A DNA stretch of 60,696 bases. It comes from Psychrobacter sp. I-STPA6b (GTDB taxonomy: Bacteria > Pseudomonadota > Gammaproteobacteria > Pseudomonadales > Moraxellaceae). The stretch's first letter is position 1. Each line of letters begins with the position of its first letter. Below the pieces are notes generated by a model that made no database searches, was not told the origin of the DNA, and worked only from the letters and a program-made list of their open reading frames with translations. Both the position numbers and the translations under genes were made by a program. The stretch is taken from the NCBI RefSeq assembly GCF_020662265.1, contig NZ_VEWM01000018.1, positions 1 to 60,696 of the forward strand, read 5' to 3'. This document shows, in pieces, positions 50,085 to 59,677 of this stretch.

Positions 50085-51470
50085 TTATTCAATGCTAAAA
50101 CGGGTAAATAGTAGATTTAAAACAATCGCAACCAACGTTGCTGTTCCAATACCGCCTAAATCAAACCCTGCAATATTTAAGCTAAAGTTACCTGCCCCCA
50201 TAATAACCGTCACTGCACCAATAATTAGATTACTATTTTTACGAAAATCAATCTGATTATCTATCCATATCTTAATACCAGCAATGGTTATCAGACCAAA
50301 AACCACAATAGATGCGCCACCGAGCAATGCAGGTGGAATACTTTGAATCAATGCTCCAAACTTTGGCGATAAACCCAATAAAATCGCCACCACACCAGCC
50401 AATGCAAAAATGGTGGTGCTATAAACTTTGGTAACTGCCATCACACCGATATTTTCTGCATATGTGGTCACTCCCGTTCCACCAACGCCAGCAGACAGCG
50501 CTGTTGCCACACCATCTGCAAAAAATGCTCGTCCTACATAAGGCGTTACTCGGGTTTGGGTCATGCCTTCAACCGCTTTAAAATGACCTAAGTTTTCTGC
50601 AACTAAGATAAAGGCGATGGGTATCATTGCAATCATCGCACTCAAATGAAAGCTAGGCTGATGCAAGGTTGGTAAACCAAACCATGATGCCTCTTGCACA
50701 CCTTTAAAATCAATCGGTGTGCCATAACCCAATACATTGGTTAGTAAAAAATAAATCACATAAGCCATGACTAAGCCAATTAACAATAATAAGCGTCTAA
50801 TCATACCTTTGGTAAATACTGCCACTGAGCCAATACTGATGATGGTCAGCAATGCCATCCAAATATCAAAGTTACTGTTGGAAATCCCCTGCACAGTGAC
50901 TGGAGCAAGGTTTAAACCAATAATCATCACAATTGCCCCCGTCACTATCGGTGGCATTAACGATTCTATCCAGCGTGTTCCTACAGCCATAACCGCTAGA
51001 CCAATCAAAGCATAAAAAATACCACAGGCAATGATGCCACCTAGTGCCACATCCAAATTGGTATTAAACCCTGTACCAGCATAGGCTGTCACCGCAATCA
51101 CTGGACCAATAAATGCAAAACTTGACCCCAAATAACTGGGCATCCGTCCGCCTGTGATACAAAAGAATAAAATCGTACAAATACCTGACATCAAAATAGC
51201 CAGATTGGCATCAAAGCCCATCAATAAAGGTGCAAGAACCGTTGCACCAAACATCGCAAAAGTATGCTGAATCGCTAATAAAATACTCTTGCCAGCAGGT
51301 AAATATTCATAAATATTAACAGGCGGTGCATCAACGGCATCTAAGCTGGCATGATATGGCTTCCAATTTGGAAACCAGCCTGAGCCTTCGATATCTTGTA
51401 ATGCTGTTTCAGAAGTTGGTTGTGAATGAGACTCAGTAGAGGATGAAGAGGTATTTTGAGAGTGAGCCAT
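50085..51470 (-). CDS. Uracil/xanthine permease, NCS2 family
   Basis: A 461-residue inner-membrane transporter with about 14 hydrophobic segments. The N-terminal 50 residues are polar. Family marks are QHTFAMFGATVLAPLL, MPSYLGSSFAFIGP, and, in the second half, AENLGHFKAVEGM and GVGGTGVTTYAENIG with the substrate-binding Glu residues. The last of these resembles UraA more than xanthine carriers, so uracil is the likely substrate, carried with H+. TAGGAAATA precedes the ATG. An unusual palindrome sits in its upstream region. Confidence 0.92.
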   Translation of the reverse strand: MAHSQNTSSSSTESHSQPTSETALQDIEGSGWFPNWKPYHASLDAVDAPPVNIYEYLPAGKSILLAIQHTFAMFGATVLAPLLMGFDANLAILMSGICTILFFCITGGRMPSYLGSSFAFIGPVIAVTAYAGTGFNTNLDVALGGIIACGIFYALIGLAVMAVGTRWIESLMPPIVTGAIVMIIGLNLAPVTVQGISNSNFDIWMALLTIISIGSVAVFTKGMIRRLLLLIGLVMAYVIYFLLTNVLGYGTPIDFKGVQEASWFGLPTLHQPSFHLSAMIAMIPIAFILVAENLGHFKAVEGMTQTRVTPYVGRAFFADGVATALSAGVGGTGVTTYAENIGVMAVTKVYSTTIFALAGVVAILLGLSPKFGALIQSIPPALLGGASIVVFGLITIAGIKIWIDNQIDFRKNSNLIIGAVTVIMGAGNFSLNIAGFDLGGIGTATLVAIVLNLLFTRFSIE

Positions 51471-51525
51471 TGCAGTGATATTTCCTATGCTAACTTATTT
51501 TTAGACGCTTAACACTTAAAACACT

Positions 51526-51558
51526 TAACTAACTGCATCCTATAAATGCAGTTAGTTA
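51526..51558 (-). promoter_or_regulatory. Perfect 13-bp inverted repeat upstream of permease gene
   Basis: TAACTAACTGCAT pairs with its complement at 51546-51558 across a seven-base loop. It sits 56-88 bp before the permease start, in the 350-bp spacer shared with ppc. No T tract follows on either strand, so it is more likely an operator or an mRNA leader structure than a terminator. The remaining spacer holds promoter sequence for both genes and no ORF that I trust. Confidence 0.6.
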
Positions 51559-51820
51559 ATAGGGTGCATACTAATAGGTTTATATCCGTTTTGCGAGTCT
51601 ATTACTTAAATTCCTTTAAAAAAATACTCAAACGTACACAGTACATCTGCATGAAAATCCCCAGAAAGAAAAAAATTTTGTTAACATACTGACGCTAACA
51701 CCTTAAAATTAGGTGGATTTTATATACTTTTATACACATTCAACTTGATAGCCAGTCAGTACATCCAAACTTGGCAACAAATGAGTCAACATAGCAACAT
51801 AGGTATAACAAGGAAAATTT

Positions 51821-54670
51821 ATGAGTCAACAAGCCAACCCTTCACATAGCCAAGACCCGAAACACAATCCAACCACAGCAGACAATATAAAATCTGACAG
51901 TATAAAAACAGATGATGCTGACCCAATTACAACCTTTGACCCAATTGCCCGTGATGAATTATTAGACAACGAAAAAGATTTACCTTTATTAGCTGAAACC
52001 AAACTTTTAAGTGATGCGTTGATTCGGGTGATTCAGTCACAAACCTCACCATTAGTCACTCAAACTATTGATGAGTTGCTTGCAGGGGCAAATCCACAAG
52101 ACACCATTAATAATGTCTTACCCAAACTGGATAATCGCCAAACAGAAAACCTCATTCGTGCATGCAGTTTGTTTGCACAGATGTTTAATATTGCTGAAGA
52201 CCGCCACCATAAGCGCCGTCGCCTTGCCCATGAGCAAGATGCTAAGCCTTCACGCTCTAGCTTTAAATCTGTTTTACAGCAGATTGAGTCACAAGATGTG
52301 ACAGCCGAAGAATTGCAGACTTATTTGGATAAAACCACCATTGGTGCAGTATTAACGGCGCATCCAACCGAGGTTCAACGGCAAAGTATTCTTAACTTTC
52401 ACCGCCGTATCCGAGAAATCCTCAATGATTACACCCATCAAAGTGGCTACCAACAACAGTTGCTAGAAAGTGACATTGAAACCGTTTTATTAGCCTTATG
52501 GCAGACCAATGAAACCCGCCATTTTAAAATCACGGTCAATGATGAGATTATCAATGGTGTCGGCTATTTTGATTTAAGTTTCTTTCAAGCCCTCCCCGCT
52601 TTATACCGCAAACTTGCAAGCCAACTTGATGAAATTTATCCCAACACACATTTACCAAACTTAATTCACATCGGCAATTGGATTGGTGGTGACCGAGATG
52701 GTAACCCTTTTGTTTCAGCAGAAACCTTGCATCATGCGTTTAGAAAGCAAGCCTCTGCGGTTTTCTATTTTTACCGAGACCAGCTTGGACTGCTGTATGA
52801 AGCATTGCCATTATCTATCCGCCGAGTCAATATAAATGACGATGTTTTAGCGATGGCAGAGCTATCCCCAGATACGGACATCTCACGTAGTGAAGAGCCA
52901 TACCGCCGAGCTTTAGCCTTGCTATCTGCACGTATTGTCGCAACCAGTCATAAGTTTGGCTTAAATTATGGTTGCCGTTTTGGAGTAGCTGAGCCATATG
53001 ATACGGCTGAGCAATTTTTAACCGACCTAAAAACCATTCAAAAATCATTATTAGACAATGGCAGTCCCAAACTGGCACAAGGGCGATTGGAAGATTTAAT
53101 TCGTAGCGTTAGTCTATTTGGCTTTTACCTGATGCCTATTGACCTGCGTCAGCATGCAGGACGTCATGCAGACTGTGTCCATGACTTATTTAAGCATGCT
53201 GATTTAGAAGACTATCTATCTTTAAGTGAAAAAGCCCGCCAACGTGTGCTACTACGTGAGCTTGCAACCCCCAGACCACTATATACCCCTTATGTCACTT
53301 ACGAAGAGCAAACCCAAAAAGAGCTGGCAATATTTGAAGCCACAGCCACTATCAAAAATAGCTATGGTGAAACTGCCATTACCCAAAGCATTATCTCAAA
53401 CTGTGAAAACCTCAGTGACATATTGGCCCTTGCCCTATTAATGAAAGAGACAGGTTTACTTACCATTGAGCAGGGTCGCCCCATTAGTCGTCTGAATATT
53501 GTGCCATTATTTGAAACCATCACCGCACTAGAAAACTGTGTTGGTATCATGGATGAACTCTTTAGCAATCCTTGGTATCAGCAAGTCTTACAAAGCCGTG
53601 ATATGCTTCAAGAAATCATGCTGGGCTACTCAGACTCAAACAAAGATGGAGGCTACATCACCAGTCAATGGTCACTGTATCAGGCAGAGCAAAAGCTGGT
53701 CGATGTGTTTGGCAAACACAATGTCAGACTACGCCTATTCCACGGGCGTGGCGGGAGTGTTGGACGAGGTGGCGGACCGTCATTTGAGGCCATTTTGGCT
53801 CAGCCTGCCAACTCAGTAGCAGGACAGATTCGTATCACTGAGCAAGGGGAAGTCATCACCGCAAAATATGCAGATGCCAGTAATGCAGAGCGCAACCTTG
53901 AAGCACTCGTATCGGCGACACTCAAGGCGACCTTACTACCAAATGCGACCATGACCCCTGACCACAACCTGTTAGAAAAGCTATCTAATACTGCCTTTGA
54001 GCATTATCGTGCATTGATTACACACCCATATTTTATTGACTACTTCTTACAAACCAGCCCGATTACAGAAATTGCCAGCTTAAACATTGGCTCTCGCCCA
54101 GCCAGCCGTAAAACACTGGCACGTATTCAAGATTTACGAGCCATTCCATGGGTGTTCTCATGGATGCAAAATCGACTGATGCTTCCAGCTTGGTATGGTT
54201 TTGGAACAGCAGTGACCACACTACTGGCAGAAAACCCAGATAACCTTGCTACCTTACAAGAACACGCCAAGCACAGCGCCTTTATGCAATCCATGCTTTC
54301 TAATATGGAGCAAGTGATGGCAAAAACAGACATTGATATTGCCAAAAGCTATGTCTCTTTAGCCAATGACCCAGAGAAAGCAGAAGAAATTTTTGCCCTA
54401 ATATTGGCAGAGTATCACCGAAGCCAAGAAGCACTATTACAAATTACAGGACAGCAAACCTTACTGTCTGGTAATCGTCCACTTGCACGCTCACTGGCAT
54501 TGCGCTTGCCTTATTTAAATGCGTTAAACTGGTTACAGGTTGCCCTATTAAAACAACGTCGTGGCAATACACCCGTACTTAAAGACGAAAATATAGATGA
54601 TGCCCGACTACTTCAACTGACCCACCTCACCATTAATGGTGTGGCACAAGGGTTAAGAAATACAGGTTAA
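51821..54670 (+). CDS. ppc: Phosphoenolpyruvate carboxylase
   Basis: A 949-residue enzyme that carboxylates phosphoenolpyruvate to oxaloacetate to refill the citric acid cycle. Conserved catalytic stretches are VLTAHPTEVQRQS near residue 178, GNWIGGDRDGNPFV near 287, GYSDSNKDGGYITSQW near 605 and FHGRGGSVGRGGGPS near 645; the C-terminus NTG is standard. The N-terminus carries about 60 extra polar residues. AAGGAAA lies close before the ATG. Monocistronic. Confidence 0.97.
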   Translation: MSQQANPSHSQDPKHNPTTADNIKSDSIKTDDADPITTFDPIARDELLDNEKDLPLLAETKLLSDALIRVIQSQTSPLVTQTIDELLAGANPQDTINNVLPKLDNRQTENLIRACSLFAQMFNIAEDRHHKRRRLAHEQDAKPSRSSFKSVLQQIESQDVTAEELQTYLDKTTIGAVLTAHPTEVQRQSILNFHRRIREILNDYTHQSGYQQQLLESDIETVLLALWQTNETRHFKITVNDEIINGVGYFDLSFFQALPALYRKLASQLDEIYPNTHLPNLIHIGNWIGGDRDGNPFVSAETLHHAFRKQASAVFYFYRDQLGLLYEALPLSIRRVNINDDVLAMAELSPDTDISRSEEPYRRALALLSARIVATSHKFGLNYGCRFGVAEPYDTAEQFLTDLKTIQKSLLDNGSPKLAQGRLEDLIRSVSLFGFYLMPIDLRQHAGRHADCVHDLFKHADLEDYLSLSEKARQRVLLRELATPRPLYTPYVTYEEQTQKELAIFEATATIKNSYGETAITQSIISNCENLSDILALALLMKETGLLTIEQGRPISRLNIVPLFETITALENCVGIMDELFSNPWYQQVLQSRDMLQEIMLGYSDSNKDGGYITSQWSLYQAEQKLVDVFGKHNVRLRLFHGRGGSVGRGGGPSFEAILAQPANSVAGQIRITEQGEVITAKYADASNAERNLEALVSATLKATLLPNATMTPDHNLLEKLSNTAFEHYRALITHPYFIDYFLQTSPITEIASLNIGSRPASRKTLARIQDLRAIPWVFSWMQNRLMLPAWYGFGTAVTTLLAENPDNLATLQEHAKHSAFMQSMLSNMEQVMAKTDIDIAKSYVSLANDPEKAEEIFALILAEYHRSQEALLQITGQQTLLSGNRPLARSLALRLPYLNALNWLQVALLKQRRGNTPVLKDENIDDARLLQLTHLTINGVAQGLRNTG

Positions 54671-54736
54671 CTCAGTTATTGGGTTTGGAAGGCTCTCAAG
54701 GTTAATAACATAAAAAGTTATTAGCCTTGATATATA

Positions 54737-54851
54737 GGGTCTGTTGAAATTTCACCATGTTAGGCTAATACCTACAAGGGATACAGCTACTTTTTACTTT
54801 TATGTAAAAATTGGCTAAATTTTCCTATAAAGATAAATATTCAACAGACCC
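54737..54851 (+). repeat. MITE copy 3, 115 bp
   Basis: Nearly perfect ends: GGGTCTGTTGAA at the left and TTCAACAGACCC at the right. TA precedes the left end, but CA follows the right end, so the target duplication has decayed or was lost. The interior matches copy 1 in the same orientation. It lies between the convergent ppc and zigA-like genes. Confidence 0.85.
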
Positions 54852-54881
54852 CACTTTCTATTGGCTATCTTTAACTTTTCA

Positions 54882-56204
54882 TCATACCAACATTGGCTCT
54901 TCTGGCATGTCTTCTTCTGCAACCATACTCCAGCGAGGGAAAGGGTCAGCGATGTTTTGATACTGTTTCGTATTTTCTAGATAATCATACGCCAAGCAAC
55001 TATCTAACTGCTTACAAATACCTTGCTCGTCCATTTCATCAGCAAAGCCAATAAAAACTAACTCTTGACGGCGGTCACCAAACTCATCACTCCATTTTTG
55101 TTGCATCATTTGCACAAAGCCATCACCAGCAGGCCAGCTTTGTTTATCCATGGCTGCCCACCACAAACCAATGCCCTGATGTTTGGCAACCGCACCTGCA
55201 ATTGAGAACTCACCCACATAATCAGGACGGCTGGCTAACCAAAAAAAACCTTTGGCACGCAGCACACCCGGTAATGGTTGCTGAAAAAATTGATAGATTT
55301 TAGATGGTATAAAAGGGTGTCGGGCGCGATAAACAAAGCTGGTAATACCATACTCTTCGGTCTCTGGTGTATGCTCTTGAAAGTTATAAAGCTCTTGCGC
55401 CCATAGCGGGTGTAGCTCAGCCTCAGCAAAATTAAATAGACCCGTATTTATAATCTCATTTAAATCTATCTTGGCATGATTGGTCTCAATCACTTTAGCA
55501 ACGCCATTTAGGCTTTTAACGATGGCACGTACCGTTTCTAACTCATCGGCACTGATTAAATCGGTCTTATTAAGGATAATAACGTTAGCAAACTCAATTT
55601 GCTCAACCAATAAATCAACTAAAGTTCGATTATCATCTTCACCTGCGTATTCTTCGTTATTGCGTAAAAACTCAATTGAGCTGTAATTTTTGATTAAATT
55701 GGCACTGTCCACTACCGTCACCATCGTATCCAGATGAGCCACGTCAGATAAGCTTTGCCCTTGCTCATCTCGAAAATCAAAGGTGGCTGCCACTGGCAAA
55801 GGCTCTGAAATACCCGTACTTTCAATCAATAAATAATCAAATTTATCCGCACTGGCAAGCTGGCGTACTTGAATAAGCAAATCTTCACGTAAGGTACAGC
55901 AAATACAGCCATTGCTCATCTCAACAAGTTTTTCTTCGCTTTGTGACAAAGAGCTACCGCCTCGCTCTACCAAATTGGCATCTATATTAAGCTCACTCAT
56001 ATCGTTGACGATAACAGCAACTTTTAAGCCTTCTTTATTGTGCAAAATATGATTAAGCAATGTGGTTTTTCCCGCCCCTAAAAAGCCTGATAAAACGGTC
56101 ACTGGCAATTTTTTATGGACTGGCTGGGTTGACTGAAGAACTGGTTGGCTAACTGGATTAACGGACTGAGTAGCTGGCTGATTGGACTGATTAGATTGTA
56201 ACAT
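54882..56204 (-). CDS. zigA: COG0523 GTPase, ZigA-like zinc metallochaperone
   Basis: A 440-residue CobW/COG0523 protein. Walker A is [14 protein letters not shown] near residue 40; the metal-binding CxCC motif is [10 protein letters not shown] near residue 100; the NKTD guanine motif is LNKTDLIS; and the CobW C-terminal domain follows after about residue 280. Such GTPases hand metal to client enzymes under zinc starvation; ZigA of Acinetobacter is the closest named case. The first 25 residues are a Gln/Pro/Val-rich repeat-like leader of unknown use. A Zur-type palindrome at 56266-56282 supports zinc control. The symbol is by resemblance. Confidence 0.88.
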   Translation of the reverse strand: MLQSNQSNQPATQSVNPVSQPVLQSTQPVHKKLPVTVLSGFLGAGKTTLLNHILHNKEGLKVAVIVNDMSELNIDANLVERGGSSLSQSEEKLVEMSNGCICCTLREDLLIQVRQLASADKFDYLLIESTGISEPLPVAATFDFRDEQGQSLSDVAHLDTMVTVVDSANLIKNYSSIEFLRNNEEYAGEDDNRTLVDLLVEQIEFANVIILNKTDLISADELETVRAIVKSLNGVAKVIETNHAKIDLNEIINTGLFNFAEAELHPLWAQELYNFQEHTPETEEYGITSFVYRARHPFIPSKIYQFFQQPLPGVLRAKGFFWLASRPDYVGEFSIAGAVAKHQGIGLWWAAMDKQSWPAGDGFVQMMQQKWSDEFGDRRQELVFIGFADEMDEQGICKQLDSCLAYDYLENTKQYQNIADPFPRWSMVAEEDMPEEPMLV

Positions 56205-56265
56205 GGTGTCCCTCCTGTTTTATTCCATGATTTGGCTAGCTATTGCATACTTTAGCATAGTTATT

Positions 56266-56282
56266 ATGTTATAACATAACAT
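56266..56282. promoter_or_regulatory. Zur-like operator
   Basis: ATGTTATAACATAACAT contains a palindromic core and resembles the Zur box of gamma-proteobacteria (GTTATA-N-TATAAC type). It is centred about 70 bp before the start of the COG0523 gene, where it would overlap the promoter. Zur with zinc bound would repress the gene. Confidence 0.65.
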
Positions 56283-56440
56283 TTTTTATTTATTTTTTAG
56301 CAATATCATTACTTTATAACAGGTGAGTATCGTTTTAGACTGATATATCTAAGATTCTAAGTTAACTTAGAACCTATTTTTACCACCCACAATAGTGACT
56401 TTTTTATACCAATATAGAGGACTTGTATTTGCTACTTTAT

Positions 56441-56587
56441 CTAAATCCAACGTAATAATAACCAATCCCATAAGTGTTTTAAAAAGCTTGGGTAGTCATC
56501 GTGTGGACGCATTGCTTCTATGATGTCTATAATCCATGCCAATAATGATAGTGATGCTATGGGTACAATAAACATCATAACTGCCAT
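56441..56587 (-). CDS. Small membrane ORF, possible DUF6708-like C-terminal stub
   Basis: A 48-residue ORF with AAAGG six bases before its ATG, starting 23 bp after the stop of the 407-residue gene. It opens with a hydrophobic helix (VMMFIVPIASLSLLAWII) and ends DYPSFLKHLWDWLLLRWI. That end resembles the C-terminus of the upstream protein (GGDYPSLLEGLLKILTFGLY). It may be a remnant of another family member or a true small membrane partner. Confidence 0.5.
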   Translation of the reverse strand: MAVMMFIVPIASLSLLAWIIDIIEAMRPHDDYPSFLKHLWDWLLLRWI

Positions 56588-56610
56588 TTCAACCTTTACT
56601 AATAAACCAC

Positions 56611-57834
56611 TTAATACAACCCAAAAGTTAAGATTTTAAGTAAGCCTTCTAATAGACTTGGATAATCACCACCTTTAACGTTACCCAACATGTCAATATA
56701 AAATGCTGAGAAGATAAGCATGGCAATGGTTGATATAAATAATATGATTGTAAAGGTTATTTTATATCGTAGGGAGGGTTTTGCTTCTAGATTGCCTTCT
56801 GGTAGGTGTTTGTTTAAGTCATGGGGGTCATTAGGGTCAATCTGACATTCTGCTTCAATCTTTGCACTAAAGTGTGGGGTGATACTGGTATTAATGGATA
56901 TTAGTCGTCCTATATATCTTGCCCATAGTAATGGGGTCATTGCTAAAAGTGATATATCAGGGTTAAAAGATGTTTTAGGATATTCCATATTTTTATATGT
57001 GTCATGTCCACTTAAGATGACTCTTTGAAATGAGATAAAGGGGGTTTCTCGTTGTTGGTGCACTGGATGAATATAACGAATGGCTTTTTTTACTTCTATC
57101 AGTTGTTCTTCACTTTCTGATTCCATATATCGACGTACAAATTCAAAGTGTTGTTTGAGTTGAGTGCCTCCTAAGATTTCTTTTGCGGTGATATCACTCA
57201 CAAAGGGAAAGGCAAACATCTTTTCTACGGTTACGCCATCCTTTGTTACTGTGAATGCTTTGATATCTGCCCCGTCATGAGCAGGTTTGCTGGTAGACAT
57301 GTAAAACTTAAGTTCGTCCCAGTTAAATTCCTCAACTTTACGATTGGCTTGCCTGACATAGACTTTGCGTGTCTTACGGTTAAAACGTATGGGAAAGTAG
57401 GTGTATGTAAAGATTTCTGTGAAGAGTGTTTTAATAAGTATCAATATAATAGCTATAACCAGTAAAATGACTCCACCTATCACAATTCCCATTACTGAGT
57501 CATTTTTTTCAAAGGTTAAAATTAGTATTAAGTGCAGATAGTATAAGCAAAAACTACATACCCCCAAGAATAATATCATCCAAGCAGTCAGGTCGCCTTT
57601 TATTCTATCATGTCGTCCTGTTAACTCCATATAGGTAGAGTTAAATTGTACAACGGTACGTTGGGGTAGAAGCTCTGTTATTTCAGGATAACCCTCTTCG
57701 GCGTCTAGCCATGTAAAGTCGTCTCCACCTTTGCAGGTATGGATGTCTATATAACCTAGGTTTTTTCCTATTTGTTTGCCTACTTCGACATATCCTATTT
57801 TTGCAATCGGATGCCGACCATTTATATGTATCAT
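56611..57834 (-). CDS. DUF6708-like membrane protein
   Basis: A 407-residue protein with two hydrophobic segments near residues 85-107 and 115-140, a soluble domain (residues 150-350, containing RFNRKTRKVYV and FEFVRRYMESESEEQ) and a last membrane segment near 368-390. The layout and the N-RKT-KVY motif resemble the DUF6708 group of Moraxellaceae, which in some genomes lies beside type VI secretion genes. That assignment is from memory and tentative. AAAGGAC precedes the ATG. No VgrG, PAAR or effector is in view. Immunity or accessory roles would be guesses. Confidence 0.75.
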   Translation of the reverse strand: MIHINGRHPIAKIGYVEVGKQIGKNLGYIDIHTCKGGDDFTWLDAEEGYPEITELLPQRTVVQFNSTYMELTGRHDRIKGDLTAWMILFLGVCSFCLYYLHLILILTFEKNDSVMGIVIGGVILLVIAIILILIKTLFTEIFTYTYFPIRFNRKTRKVYVRQANRKVEEFNWDELKFYMSTSKPAHDGADIKAFTVTKDGVTVEKMFAFPFVSDITAKEILGGTQLKQHFEFVRRYMESESEEQLIEVKKAIRYIHPVHQQRETPFISFQRVILSGHDTYKNMEYPKTSFNPDISLLAMTPLLWARYIGRLISINTSITPHFSAKIEAECQIDPNDPHDLNKHLPEGNLEAKPSLRYKITFTIILFISTIAMLIFSAFYIDMLGNVKGGDYPSLLEGLLKILTFGLY

Positions 57835-57984
57835 TTTAGTTGTCCTTTAGGTCAATATCTTCACCTACAATTACTCTTTTATATTGCTTCAGTTCCTGTT
57901 AAGAGCATCTCCCCACCCTAGCTATATTTATACAGATAAGATTAAATATATTTAATATATTATTTAAATTATTATTGAACCTAT

Positions 57985-58233
57985 CTAAGCAATCACCAGC
58001 ATAACGTATAATATTGAGCCTATAAACCAGATAAGATTAATGGCTATACCTGTGTACCATCTGTTTTTGACGCTTTGGTTTTGATTAGCAAAGGCTAATT
58101 GTCGCTCGGGGGTTACTGGGATGATGTTATAGGGGTTGTTTTCTCCATTCCATTGTAGTTTGTTCTTGATGTCGGGGTGTAAGGCTGGGTTTTTACTGCT
58201 TTGGTAGATGTTGCCTTCGGCTAGGTCTAGGTA
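57985..58233 (-). repeat. 249-bp direct repeat, copy A
   Basis: Aligns without gaps to 59086-59334; I count about eight mismatches by eye (about 97% identical). It begins at the stop codon and covers the 3' end of the paralogue gene. The gene copies diverge sharply upstream of it. Confidence 0.9.
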
Positions 58234-59046
58234 GCCTACTAAACAGGTTCTCAACCAGCCTGTTAAGTGTACGGCATGAGTAGCAGTGGTGTAGCCTAGT
58301 CCTTTGGATATTTGTGCGATATCTGCACAGGCAAATAAGGATTGGCTCATGTCAGTGGGACAGGCTTGGGTATATTCTGGGTTTAGGGGTAGTTCGTTAG
58401 CTGGTCTTTCCATGTAGGTACGGATAAATGCCCATTGGTCATATGGGTTTAGTTTATCGTCATTAAACATAATTGAGTGAATGAGCTCATTTGTTGTTTT
58501 ATCAATAATATGCAGGTTTAGTGATTGAAGTTGGGTGCCTTCACTACCTCTGACTGAGGCTATGATATCCTTATAATTGATGATGTGAAATATAGGAGCT
58601 TGCTTACGCTTATGTTCATAGTAGGCAATTTGTTGGGTGCTTTTAAGTAGTAATATTTTGTAGTATCGGGAATGCTTTACTTTCAGTTGTTTAAGGGTTT
58701 TATAGGGTGCAAAACCTAGTAATATAACTAATATAAACCAAACAAGTAAAGCTAGAAAGTATAGGTAATCTATACCTTCATTAAAAGTAATCTTATAGAA
58801 TATTACTAAAAAAATAAACAGATTTTGTCCAAATAACCAAGCTGAACAATAAGAAGCTAAGAAACATACTAATTGGAAAGAGGTAATTGAGGGATGGAAT
58901 AACAAGTAATCTGGATTTATCTCATGAGTCAATGCACTCAGTCTATTAATACTGTGCTCTTTCTCTTTAAAGTTAGCAATCTCTCCTTCATAAGAGCGAC
59001 CAATTATTTTTCCTACAGGCAGTTGTTGAGGGGCTGGTAATATCAT
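57985..59046 (-). CDS. DUF6708-like membrane protein, second paralogue
   Basis: A protein of 353 residues from the ATG at 59046, or 357 from a TTG at 59058; neither start has a clear ribosome-binding site. Two hydrophobic segments lie near residues 57-80 and 95-117, and a last one near 335-350. The soluble domain shares the WAFIRTYMERPANELPL block with the 59086-59641 remnant and, more distantly, the FVRRYME block of the 407-residue protein. Its last 82 codons are almost identical in DNA to the remnant upstream. The protein is probably anchored in the inner membrane; function unknown. Confidence 0.72.
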   Translation of the reverse strand: MILPAPQQLPVGKIIGRSYEGEIANFKEKEHSINRLSALTHEINPDYLLFHPSITSFQLVCFLASYCSAWLFGQNLFIFLVIFYKITFNEGIDYLYFLALLVWFILVILLGFAPYKTLKQLKVKHSRYYKILLLKSTQQIAYYEHKRKQAPIFHIINYKDIIASVRGSEGTQLQSLNLHIIDKTTNELIHSIMFNDDKLNPYDQWAFIRTYMERPANELPLNPEYTQACPTDMSQSLFACADIAQISKGLGYTTATHAVHLTGWLRTCLVGYLDLAEGNIYQSSKNPALHPDIKNKLQWNGENNPYNIIPVTPERQLAFANQNQSVKNRWYTGIAINLIWFIGSILYVMLVIA

Positions 59047-59085
59047 AGTTGTACTCAATGGGTAAAAAGCGTTTGATAGTATGCT

Positions 59086-59334
59086 CTAAGCAATCACCAG
59101 CATAACGTATAATATTGAGCCTATAAACCAGATAAGGTTAATGGCTATACCTGTGTACCATCTGTTTTTGACACTTTGGTTTTGGTTGGCAAAGGCTAAT
59201 TGTCGCTCGGCAGTTACTGGGATGATGTTATAGGGGTTGTTTTCTCCATTCCATTGTAGTTTGTTCTTGATGTCAGGGTGTAAGGCTGGGTTTTTACTAC
59301 TTTGGTAGATGTTGCCTTCGGCTAGGTCTAGGTA
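59086..59334 (-). repeat. 249-bp direct repeat, copy B
   Basis: The partner of 57985-58233, exactly 1,101 bp away in the same orientation, forming the 3' end of the truncated paralogue. Homologous recombination between the two would delete one unit of the array. Confidence 0.9.
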
Positions 59335-59641
59335 ACTGATAAAGCAGATACGTAGCCAACTTAATAGGCTAAATTCATGTCTTACTCCTGTAAGTCCTTT
59401 GTCTCTTTTTTCTTGTACTAAGTCAGCACAGGCAAATAAAGATTGGCTGATGTCTGTTGGGCATGGGTGGGCATATCTTGGGTCTAGGGGTAGTTCGTCG
59501 GCTGGTCTTTCCATATAAGTACGGATAAATGTCCATTGGTCATGCGGGTTTAACTCCATGTCTTCTAGGTTGATGTTTTGGATGATTTGTTGGGTGTCGG
59601 GGTCTATAACATGCAGATTTAGGGCTTCAAAGACGATATGT
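59086..59641 (-). pseudogene. DUF6708-like gene remnant, 5' end lost to IS3
   Basis: The frame is open from the stop at 59086 up to the IS end at 59642. It runs past the ATG at 59559: upstream codons read HIVFEALNLHVIDPDTQQ, which aligns with LQSLNLHIIDKTTNE of the intact paralogue. The gene therefore lost its N-terminal half when the IS3-family element inserted. The C-terminal 157 residues keep the WTFIRTYMERPADELPL block and the last membrane segment. A short product from 59559 is possible but unlikely to be functional. Confidence 0.85.
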
Positions 59642-59677
59642 TGTGGTCAAGTTTTTTTAGACACTGGTTAAGAGGTT

